From UBA5420 sp964485345 (GTDB lineage Bacteria; Bacillota; Limnochordia; Darwinibacteriales; Darwinibacteriaceae): DNA of 6,069 bases. Shown here piece after piece: positions 1 to 6,067 of this stretch. The notes under the pieces are model-generated. The model was not told the DNA's origin and searched no databases. It saw only the letters and a program-made list of their open reading frames with translations. A program made the position numbers and the translations under genes. Every line of letters starts with the position of its first letter. Positions within the stretch are counted from its first letter, which is position 1. The DNA lies in assembly GCA_964485345.1 (NCBI GenBank), contig CAZAJB010000115.1, positions 1 through 6,069 of the forward strand, read 5' to 3'.

Positions 1-140
1 CATTAGTTCCATTGTACCACGATGCCATCGCTAGGGCCAGACAACGACCCTCAGCAAGGGATCTCGAATCCCCTAAAGGCATCTCTATCGAGCCTACGCA
101 GGGTTTGTGGGCCGCTATGCCGAATCCTTACATTCGCCCT

Positions 141-166
141 GGCAACTTCCACCTTAACGAGTTGCC
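141..166 (+). repeat. Inverted repeat upstream of the DUF1848 gene
   Basis: GGCAACT (141-147) and AGTTGCC (160-166) are perfectly complementary across a 12-base loop, with a further possible G-U pair inside. It lies about 60 bases upstream of the chosen TTG start. There is no T-run after it, so a factor-independent terminator is not supported; it may be a 5' leader hairpin or chance. The remainder of 1-228 shows no recognisable gene and no convincing promoter: the best -35/-10 pair I found, TTGTGG and TTACAT with 17 bases between, matches consensus poorly. Confidence 0.35.
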
Positions 167-216
167 GAACTATGCAGGACTACGAACGCACACGCCATCG
201 TTCACCTGCTGCATAT

Positions 217-223
217 GGAGGAG
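217..223 (+). promoter_or_regulatory. Ribosome binding site deciding the DUF1848 start
   Basis: GGAGGAG sits 5 bases upstream of TTG 229. No comparably placed Shine-Dalgarno sequence precedes the in-frame ATG codons at 22 or 172, so this site is the main reason for choosing the short form of the protein. Confidence 0.8.
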
Positions 224-228
224 TTGTC

Positions 229-1164
229 TTGATACTCAGTGTAAGCCGTAGAACAGATATACCCGCTCTTTACAGCGAGTGGTTTTTCAAACGACTCCAA
301 GAAGGATATGTCCTGGTCAGAAACCCTATGAACGTACACCAGGTGAGCAGGGTTTCGCTCAATCCACAGGAGACCGACTGCATTGTCTTTTGGACCAAGG
401 ATCCCACTCGAATGCTCGATAACCTTCACATATTGAAGGACTATAGGTACTACTTCCAGGTCACCATCACAGGGTACGGAAAAGCTCTGGAGCCCAAGCT
501 CGCACCGAAAAACGAGATCATTGCGTCGTTTAAGAAACTCTCGGACTGCATAGGCAAAGAAAGAATCATCTGGCGCTACGACCCTATTATTGCCACGAAG
601 GAGTTCGACGAGGAATTCCACCTAAGGGAGTTTTCTAATCTGGCCCGAACCCTCTCAGGGTATACAGAGCGCTGTGTAATTAGTTTTCTAGACCTCTACA
701 AGAAAACAGAGAGAAATCTTAGACCCATAGGAAAAACTCTGATGTCAGAGGACGTCATGCTGCGCCTAGCAGAGCTCATTTCACCCATCGCCGCAGAGTA
801 CGGCTTGTTCCTTGAGACCTGTAGCGAGAAAATCGACCTTCTGACTCCCTTTGGCATCAGACATGGCAAGTGTATCGACCCATCCCTTATTTCCCAGATT
901 ATCGGACAGGAGCTGGATGTCGGAAAGGATCCCAACCAAAGGCTAGAATGTGGCTGTGTCTCTAGTATTGATATTGGAACCTACAATTCTTGCACCCATG
1001 GTTGCATTTACTGCTATGCCAACTTCAGCCAAAAGGTGGTGGAAGACCAAGTTGGCCTACACAATCCCAAATCGCCCCTGCTGATCGGCGAACTCGGACC
1101 AGAGGACAAGGTAATAGAACGCAAGATGAAGAGCTTAGTCTCGCCGCAGCTCAAGCTATTTTGA
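229..1164 (+). CDS. DUF1848 family protein with C-terminal radical-SAM-like cysteine cluster
   Basis: This protein of about 311 residues has no established reaction. Seen: the N-terminus carries the family hallmark SVSRRTDIP (residues 4-12), then RNPMN, VFWTKDP (53-59) and IIWRYDP (113-119). The C-terminal part has ECGC (C241, C243) followed by C255-x3-C259-x2-C262 within SCTHGCIYCYAN, the spacing of a radical-SAM [4Fe-4S] site; C198 and C215 lie just before it. Known: DUF1848 (PF08902) is described as having a C-terminal cysteine cluster like the N-terminal one of radical SAM enzymes. Inferred: a cytoplasmic iron-sulfur enzyme, possibly SAM-dependent; no signal peptide or membrane segment is evident. 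Start: the frame stays open upstream to an ATG at 22, but TTG 229 is preferred because GGAGGAG lies 5 bases before it and the hallmark then begins at residue 4, as is usual for the family. It appears monocistronic and converges with the transporter gene. Family call is secure; function is unknown. Confidence 0.92.
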   Translation: MILSVSRRTDIPALYSEWFFKRLQEGYVLVRNPMNVHQVSRVSLNPQETDCIVFWTKDPTRMLDNLHILKDYRYYFQVTITGYGKALEPKLAPKNEIIASFKKLSDCIGKERIIWRYDPIIATKEFDEEFHLREFSNLARTLSGYTERCVISFLDLYKKTERNLRPIGKTLMSEDVMLRLAELISPIAAEYGLFLETCSEKIDLLTPFGIRHGKCIDPSLISQIIGQELDVGKDPNQRLECGCVSSIDIGTYNSCTHGCIYCYANFSQKVVEDQVGLHNPKSPLLIGELGPEDKVIERKMKSLVSPQLKLF

Positions 1165-1168
1165 AAAT

Positions 1169-2434
1169 CTAGTTGTGTATGTTTTTAGACCGGGAAGACC
1201 CTCCAGACGATACCTTGCGAGCCATGCCCCTTACCCCCAAAAGCATCAGCACAGGGAAAAGGATCCCTACGAGTAAACCAACCCTCAAACCAACCTGCTC
1301 CAAACCAAGTCCCCGAGCTAAGCCGAGATCCTGCACCAAAGCGGACTGCTGGCTCAGATCAGATACAAAGCCTGCCAACCATGGTCCAACGGAAGCGCCC
1401 AAGTCTCCAAAGATGGCTAGAATGCCAAACATCGCCGTTCCACCCCTGGGGAAGCGAGCGGAAGTGAGGCTGTAGGTACCAGGCCACATCAGACTTACAG
1501 ACAAACCGCACAAGGCTGCTCCCAGCAGGGCTAATAGTGGAACATTGGCGAATACTGCTGTGGCATAGCACATAACACAGAGGAGACCACCACCTTGTAA
1601 GACTTTGTATAAGTCTATTTTTTCGCCCCATAGGCCATAGATGGTTCTGCCAACTCCCATAAAGAAGGCAAAGAGAGCTGGCCCCACTAGATCACCCACG
1701 AGTTTGGGGATGCCTAAACCCACCTCCGCAAAGATGCTCGACCATTGAGTCATGGTGTGTTCTGATGCTCCAGCAGCTATCATTAAGAGTAGGGCAATCC
1801 CAAAGAATGGAGAGCGGAAAAGCTCTACGATGCGCAACTCCTCGCCCGCGGGTACCAAGGCATAGAGGGGTACCCGCATAAACTTAATCGTGTTATAAAG
1901 TGGGATCACAGACCAAAGAATGGGGAGAAGATACCAGATCTCGGTGCCAAAGAGCCAGACACAAAGTGTAGTGATGATCACCACAGCCATCTGGCCCCAA
2001 CAGTAAAAAGAATGGAGCAAGCTCATAGCCGCAGACTTCTCTGGCGTAGGCAAGGATTCCGTAATAGGACTGACGATGACCTCAATGATCCCCCCGCCCC
2101 AGGCAGAAATCACTACCGCTATCGTTAGTGCCGCAAGGGTGTTGGTCATCAATAGGGGTAGCACGCCTAAGCAGACAAGTCCTAAGAAGGATAAGACATG
2201 TGCAATCACTGCTGCTGCCCGATAGCCAATCCGGTCCACATACTTGACAGACACAATATCCGCCAGAATTTGAGTGCCGAAGTTCAAGACCACCAAGCGT
2301 CCTAGCATCTCAAAGGACATGCCGAACTTGTCATGGAACACCACAAAGAATAAAGGCGTAAGATTATTGTTTATGGCTTGGGTGATGAAACCCAAGTAAC
2401 ATGCATACAGCGTTTTCTTGTACTGACCTGGCAA
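1169..2434 (-). CDS. Major facilitator superfamily (MFS) transporter, substrate unknown
   Basis: This is an inner-membrane secondary transporter of 421 residues from the TTG at 2434, a normal MFS length. Seen: successive hydrophobic segments consistent with about 12 helices; a motif-A-like loop after helix 2 (D59...KYVDRIGYRAA, to about 75); a second copy of that type in the other half (GRTIYGLWGEKIDLYK, about 262-277); a polar central loop around residues 184-207 dividing two six-helix halves; and SEHTMTQW (224-231) at the start of the second half. The overall look resembles the FucP-like sugar permease branch, but that is an impression and no substrate can be named. Start: a longer in-frame TTG exists at 2488, but GGAGGAGGA with 6-base spacing points to 2434, giving MPGQYKKTLYACYLG, a typical short cytoplasmic N-terminus. 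It is the last gene of the leftward block, about 100 bases after the SWIM gene; its stop is 4 bases from the DUF1848 stop. Confidence 0.88.
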   Translation of the reverse strand: MPGQYKKTLYACYLGFITQAINNNLTPLFFVVFHDKFGMSFEMLGRLVVLNFGTQILADIVSVKYVDRIGYRAAAVIAHVLSFLGLVCLGVLPLLMTNTLAALTIAVVISAWGGGIIEVIVSPITESLPTPEKSAAMSLLHSFYCWGQMAVVIITTLCVWLFGTEIWYLLPILWSVIPLYNTIKFMRVPLYALVPAGEELRIVELFRSPFFGIALLLMIAAGASEHTMTQWSSIFAEVGLGIPKLVGDLVGPALFAFFMGVGRTIYGLWGEKIDLYKVLQGGGLLCVMCYATAVFANVPLLALLGAALCGLSVSLMWPGTYSLTSARFPRGGTAMFGILAIFGDLGASVGPWLAGFVSDLSQQSALVQDLGLARGLGLEQVGLRVGLLVGILFPVLMLLGVRGMARKVSSGGSSRSKNIHN

Positions 2435-2440
2435 AGCGTG

Positions 2441-2449
2441 TCCTCCTCC
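2441..2449 (-). promoter_or_regulatory. Ribosome binding site deciding the MFS start
   Basis: On the minus strand GGAGGAGGA is followed by 6 bases and TTG 2434. The alternative TTG at 2488 has only AGGA about 11 bases upstream. A longer protein beginning at 2488 would have to encode this Shine-Dalgarno as Gly-Gly-Gly, which argues that 2441-2488 is untranslated leader. Confidence 0.82.
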
Positions 2450-2509
2450 ACAAAACGATCCCCTTAAGGTCGATTCGAAATTCGTCAAATTGTGTGAGTT
2501 CCTGGCCCC

Positions 2510-2528
2510 CGCGCAATTGCGCGCAATT
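2510..2528. promoter_or_regulatory. Overlapping perfect palindromes, candidate operator before the MFS gene
   Basis: Two 14-base perfect palindromes overlap here: CGCGCAATTGCGCG (2510-2523) and AATTGCGCGCAATT (2515-2528). Together they form a tandem 10-base unit, GCGCAATTGC then GCGCAATTCG (2511-2530). The cluster lies just after the SWIM stop codon and roughly 75-95 bases upstream of the MFS start. A TTGACG that could be a -35 box lies at 2488-2483, but no good -10 follows at the usual distance. The cluster could be a regulator binding site or an RNA hairpin or processing site between the two genes; the sequence alone does not decide. Confidence 0.4.
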
Positions 2529-2535
2529 CGTGGTC

Positions 2536-3267
2536 TTACTCGTCATCCCCAATTCCAAAAAGATCAAAGACGTCTGGATCGTCCAAAACCCGGCTGCTAG
2601 TCTTGCCAGCGTTCTTAAGCATACTCTCCATTTTCTGATCGATGGTCTTTTTCAGCAGGAGACCAAAATCTATGTCCCTAAGAGCAAAAAACAAAGTCGG
2701 GTCTCCATCAAAGCGCGCCCCTATTCCATACAAGACCGCAGTGACATGTTTACACATACTGGCCCAATCAGGACAAGTACAATCGAAGTGGATCTCCTTA
2801 CTTGTGGGGAAAAGCCCCTGACCCTTCAGGGTGAAAAGCTCCTGCAGTTCCTTGGGAAACTTCCCCGCAAGGAGCTCTTCCAGGTCAATGATTCTCTGGT
2901 CGCAGAGCTTCGCTATGCTTTCTAGTTGGCGATCGGATAGAGCATCAATTTGCACCTGCACCGTATACGGTGTACGCCGACTGCCCTGCACTAACGCTGT
3001 AACACGACCTGTATCAATCTGCAAATCAAGGACAGCACCACTGCGGATATAACTTCTTCCCCTCGCCAGGCGGTTGGAATAATCGGCATAGAGCTCTAGA
3101 TTATCGTTCCAAGCCTTGCCCCACCAGGTGCGGGCGATCGTTCTGCCCTCAATGATAATGGGTGCCAAATTCGGGTTCTTCTTCCTGAGCTTCTCAATTT
3201 GCCTTTGTGCTTTTTCCTTCTTCACACTAACCGGAACATACTCGGGATAATCGCCAAAGCGCCCCAT
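2536..3267 (-). CDS. SWIM zinc-finger protein, partner of the SNF2 helicase
   Basis: A soluble protein of 243 residues. Seen: a SWIM motif C163-x-C165-x6-C172-x-H174 within FDCTCPDWASMCKHVTAVLYG, the standard CxCxnCxH zinc-binding pattern; a basic, lysine-rich N-terminal stretch (about 16-30); the conserved-looking RTWWGKAWNDNLE (about 46-58) followed by SNRLARGRSYIRSGAV (64-79), which typify bacterial SWIM proteins found beside helicases; and an acidic tail. Known: SWIM is a Zn-chelating domain proposed to bind DNA or proteins, found in bacteria with SWI2/SNF2 ATPases. Inferred: a DNA-binding or adaptor subunit for the helicase encoded just upstream. Its ATG shares one base with the helicase stop (TAATG), and GGTGGTGA before it is only a modest Shine-Dalgarno, so translation is probably coupled. 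The frame ends DDE-TAA immediately before the palindrome cluster. No catalytic motif is visible. Confidence 0.9.
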   Translation of the reverse strand: MGRFGDYPEYVPVSVKKEKAQRQIEKLRKKNPNLAPIIIEGRTIARTWWGKAWNDNLELYADYSNRLARGRSYIRSGAVLDLQIDTGRVTALVQGSRRTPYTVQVQIDALSDRQLESIAKLCDQRIIDLEELLAGKFPKELQELFTLKGQGLFPTSKEIHFDCTCPDWASMCKHVTAVLYGIGARFDGDPTLFFALRDIDFGLLLKKTIDQKMESMLKNAGKTSSRVLDDPDVFDLFGIGDDE

Positions 3268-5930
3268 TAGCTTTCACCACCACTTAACGTAAATAGTTCC
3301 ATTAACTGTCTATTGTCGAGTTCCGTAATCCAGCTTTCGCCGGATGCAGCCAAAATATCTGTGGCGAGCTGATTCTTTTCCTCAATCATCAAGTCGATTT
3401 TCTCCTCGATGGTCCCAGAGGTAACAAACTTGTGCACCATTACGTTCTTTTCTTGCCCAATGCGAAAAGCTCGGTCTGTGGCCTGATTTTCTACGGCAGG
3501 ATTCCACCAGCGATCGAAGTGAATGACGTGATTGGCGGCGGTGAGATTCAACCCCACTCCACCAGCCTTTAAGGATAGAATCATAAAGGGAATGTACTCC
3601 GCTGCGCCAAAGCGTTCGACGATCTCCCCGCGTTTCTTGACGGGCGTCTGCCCATGCAAGACCAAACCTTCTCGCCCGAAGATGGTGGCCAGGAAATCCG
3701 CTAGTGGTTCCGTCATTTCTCGAAACTGGGTAAAAACCAAGACTCGTTCGCGCTTTTTTGCTATGGTTTCGCAGATTTCCTTCACCATCTCGAATTTTCC
3801 GCTGTGCTGGGCTAAAAAGGCAGCTTGTCCCAGGTATTGGTCGGGGTGGTTACAGATCTGCTTGGCCTTCATAATACTGGCCAAGACCAAGCCCTTTCTG
3901 CCCATCCCCTCTGCAGACTGCAGATTTTGCTCTAGCTCCTGAACAAGCTTTTGGTACAAGACAACTTGCTTCTTCGATAAACCAGTGTAGGCCTTCAACT
4001 CAATCTTAGCGGGAAGATCAGCAATGATGGACTTGTCCGTCTTTAGACGGCGCAGAATGAAGGGGCTGATCATCTGGCGCAGTCTCGCATAGTCTAGACC
4101 ATTGTTACCGAGATTCTTGGTGAGCGCCTTAAACTCCTTGGCCGACCCCAATAAACCACTATTGAGAAAGTCAAACAAGGACCACAAGTCAGAGAGGCGA
4201 TTTTCAATCGGCGTCCCTGTGAGAGCAATTCTAGCTTTGGCCTCTAATTGCTTGATGGCCTTGGTTTGCTTGGTGCCTGGGTTCTTTATGGCCTGGGCCT
4301 CATCTAGGATCACAAGGTCCCATTTTACTTCCTTCAGAGCTTCTAGGCGGGTGGCCAATCCATAGGTAGTAATAATCAAATCTTCGTCTAGGTTAGCGAA
4401 GTCAAACTGATCCTTCGTACTGTAAATGGCTTTATGCTTCAGCCTCGGCGCAAAACGTTCTAGTTCCTTTTGCCAGTTCGCCAGTAAGGATGCGGGGATA
4501 ATTAACAAGGCCTTACCTGGAGCTTCTATCCGCATCTGTTCTAGCAGGGCGATGACCTGGACCGTCTTCCCTAGACCCATATCATCAGCCAAACAGGCTC
4601 CGAAGCCTAAATCCTGCATCAGTTTGAGCCAGTTCAGACCTTCCTGTTGGTATTCTCGCAGTGTAGCCCTAAAATCATCGCCCAGAGCCACATCCTGGAT
4701 GAACTTGGGCTGGGTGAGTTTGGCCATGACCTCTTGTAGCCACTCCCCATTTGTGACCTCCACCGCCACCTGGTCATCCTCTATACCTAGCGTTTCTCCT
4801 AAGTTGAGCTGCAAGCGCATAGCCTCAGCCATGGTGTAACCGCCACCTTTGGCCAACCTCTTCGCCTTCTCGTAGGCAACCAGCGTTGCTTGGAGATTCT
4901 CCCTATCCACTTCCACCCACTTACCCTTAATCAAGTGCAAGCCGGAAGTTTCAGCCAAGAGGGCCCTTAATTCCTCCTCGCTGATCTTTTCTTCTCCGAG
5001 GTAAAGCCCTGGGTCAAACTCCAACAGGCTATCTATGCCCACCTTAGGGGGTTCTTGGTTTCCCACACTCAGAGAGAGCGTGAGGGAACTGCTTTTCCGT
5101 TTCCACCAATTGGGAATCCTACAGAGAATGCCAGATTCCTCATAGAGCGGCACTTCTTTAAGGAAAGTATACGCTTCCTCACTTGAAAACTTCAGAGGAC
5201 GAAAAAGTTCTCCACTTTCCACAAGTTCCGAGAGGAGGTTGCTTTTATCCGCTGCGGAGCTTACGGTGGAAAGTAGTTTGAGTAGAAGGTCGTCTTGTCC
5301 CCTGTATTCTAGCAGAGCATTTTGTAGAGGGATGTGCGAGGCTTTCTTGTTCTTGCTATTCCCCGTACTGTAGGTTGCCAAGAAGGCAAAAGGGAACTCC
5401 TCATCCTTTTTGTTTTCCACGAGGTGAAAAAACACACGCCCAAAGACGGTCACCTCAGGATTGCGCGCGCGGAGAAAATCCTCCACACTTCCGGGGAAGA
5501 CGGAGACTTCCCCAGCAAAGACCTGCTCGAGCCGGGAGAAGATGTCCTTAATCCACTCCTCAGTGATGAACTCCGTTCCAATGCCAAAAGGCACTTTGGC
5601 CAAGAGGGTCCTGAAGTCCTCAGTAGTAGGGCGAACGGAAGTTTCTTCCCGGGTAAATTCCACATCCGCGGTCTGGGCTAGACGCCCGATAAACCTCCTG
5701 GCCACTTGGGCCAAAAATGCCACTGTAGGGGACAAGGCACTAGGTTCTTCCATGAAGCCCAGGGAAAATAGGGAGGCATCTGGCTCTCGAAGATACTGGT
5801 TGTAGATTTCACTTTCTTTGTTGATGATGAAATCCGGCCTTGCCTTAGCTAGGGTTGGATCAAAATCGAAGGAAAAGCCGCTTTCTAGGAAAATGGCGAC
5901 TAATTGTAGGTTTGGTTCATGCGTGTTCAT
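3267..5930 (-). CDS. SNF2-family DEAD/DEAH-box ATPase (SWI2/SNF2 helicase-like translocase)
   Basis: An 887-residue cytoplasmic ATP-dependent DNA translocase. Seen: a family-specific N-terminal half with a bacterial SNF2 helicase-associated region (PF12419 type, about 316-376, containing GLHLIKGKWVEVD); then the motor core: REYQQEGLNWL (425-435), Walker A DDMGLGKT (449-456, K455), motif II DEAQ (543-546), motif III TGTPIENR (571-578), a second RecA lobe with VLVFTQF (730-736), motif V LKAGGVGLNLT (788-798) and motif VI ATDRAFRIGQ (817-826, with R820 and R823 as likely arginine-finger positions). All motor motifs are intact, so it should be active. Known: SNF2 proteins move along duplex DNA and remodel protein-DNA complexes, usually without strand separation; the DEAQ form with this associated domain is typical of the bacterial/archaeal Sso1653-like group, which suggests this is not RapA. 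The ATG at 5930 is preceded by an in-frame TGA three codons upstream. Target complex unknown; its obvious partner is the SWIM protein. Confidence 0.95.
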   Translation of the reverse strand: MNTHEPNLQLVAIFLESGFSFDFDPTLAKARPDFIINKESEIYNQYLREPDASLFSLGFMEEPSALSPTVAFLAQVARRFIGRLAQTADVEFTREETSVRPTTEDFRTLLAKVPFGIGTEFITEEWIKDIFSRLEQVFAGEVSVFPGSVEDFLRARNPEVTVFGRVFFHLVENKKDEEFPFAFLATYSTGNSKNKKASHIPLQNALLEYRGQDDLLLKLLSTVSSAADKSNLLSELVESGELFRPLKFSSEEAYTFLKEVPLYEESGILCRIPNWWKRKSSSLTLSLSVGNQEPPKVGIDSLLEFDPGLYLGEEKISEEELRALLAETSGLHLIKGKWVEVDRENLQATLVAYEKAKRLAKGGGYTMAEAMRLQLNLGETLGIEDDQVAVEVTNGEWLQEVMAKLTQPKFIQDVALGDDFRATLREYQQEGLNWLKLMQDLGFGACLADDMGLGKTVQVIALLEQMRIEAPGKALLIIPASLLANWQKELERFAPRLKHKAIYSTKDQFDFANLDEDLIITTYGLATRLEALKEVKWDLVILDEAQAIKNPGTKQTKAIKQLEAKARIALTGTPIENRLSDLWSLFDFLNSGLLGSAKEFKALTKNLGNNGLDYARLRQMISPFILRRLKTDKSIIADLPAKIELKAYTGLSKKQVVLYQKLVQELEQNLQSAEGMGRKGLVLASIMKAKQICNHPDQYLGQAAFLAQHSGKFEMVKEICETIAKKRERVLVFTQFREMTEPLADFLATIFGREGLVLHGQTPVKKRGEIVERFGAAEYIPFMILSLKAGGVGLNLTAANHVIHFDRWWNPAVENQATDRAFRIGQEKNVMVHKFVTSGTIEEKIDLMIEEKNQLATDILAASGESWITELDNRQLMELFTLSGGES

Positions 5931-5941
5931 ACGTATTCATA

Positions 5942-5949
5942 CCACCTCC
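5942..5949 (-). promoter_or_regulatory. Ribosome binding site of the SNF2 gene, unusually spaced
   Basis: On the minus strand GGAGGTGG is a near-perfect Shine-Dalgarno, but it lies 11 bases from the ATG at 5930, slightly long. A second ATG at 5940, out of frame and only one base from the site, opens an 8-codon frame (MNTYEHA, stop) that overlaps the true start. No in-frame ATG, GTG or TTG lies between the upstream TGA (5939-5937) and 5930, so 5930 remains the best choice. Confidence 0.7.
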
Positions 5950-6034
5950 GCGGTTAGCTAGTTGCCAATATCGGGGGATCGCCCTCAGTCATATTCTTCG
6001 GAAAGTACGTTAAGCCTGCAGATACCAGAAAATG

Positions 6035-6067
6035 GGGGGTCGTACCCCTCAACGGGGTCCGACCCTC
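6035..6067. repeat. REP-like hairpin with tandem GGGGTC units at the window edge
   Basis: GGGTCGTACCCC (6037-6048) pairs with GGGGTCCGACCC (6054-6065) around a 5-base TCAAC loop, a 12-pair stem with one mismatch that extends a little outward. The same DNA reads as a direct repeat: GGGGTCGTACCCCTCAA (6036-6052) then GGGGTCCGACCCTCAA (6054-6069), and each unit is itself nearly palindromic. This looks like a dispersed REP-type repeat. Read leftward, the stem is followed by ATTTTCT, so a weak terminator for a gene beyond the edge is also possible. The element may continue past the window. Confidence 0.55.

Noticed and set aside
56..76. Sequence resembling a tRNA T-arm (GGGAT, loop with TCGAA, ATCCC)
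   Set aside because: The canonical TTCRANY loop is not correctly placed, and no acceptor, anticodon or D arm can be built around it.
12..251. 79-residue open frame at the left edge
   Set aside because: No ribosome binding site, no recognisable motif, and it overlaps the supported start of the DUF1848 gene in another frame.
202..621. 139-residue minus-strand frame
   Set aside because: Antisense shadow of the DUF1848 coding sequence, which explains the region fully.
2465..2488. TTGACG as a -35 promoter box for the MFS gene
   Set aside because: The hexamer is good, but at 15-18 base spacing only TTAAGG/TAAGGG/AAGGGG follow, so no credible -10 box supports a sigma-70-type promoter.
2401..2925. 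174-residue plus-strand frame across the SWIM gene and MFS leader
   Set aside because: Shadow frame antisense to the SWIM gene, with no family signal; the SWIM frame has clear zinc ligands and conserved motifs.
5334..5805. Overlapping plus- and minus-strand frames of 71-115 residues near the SNF2 N-terminal region
   Set aside because: All overlap the continuous SNF2 frame, lack convincing ribosome binding sites and show no domain.
3267..5930. SNF2 helicase as part of a known defence system such as DISARM
   Set aside because: No methyltransferase, phospholipase-D or DUF1998 partner is present; the only linked genes are SWIM and an MFS transporter, so a defence role is not supported.
5975..6000. 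TATGAC on the minus strand as a -10 box for the SNF2 gene
   Set aside because: No acceptable -35 lies 16-18 bases upstream; not listed as a promoter, although a promoter in 5950-6035 is likely.
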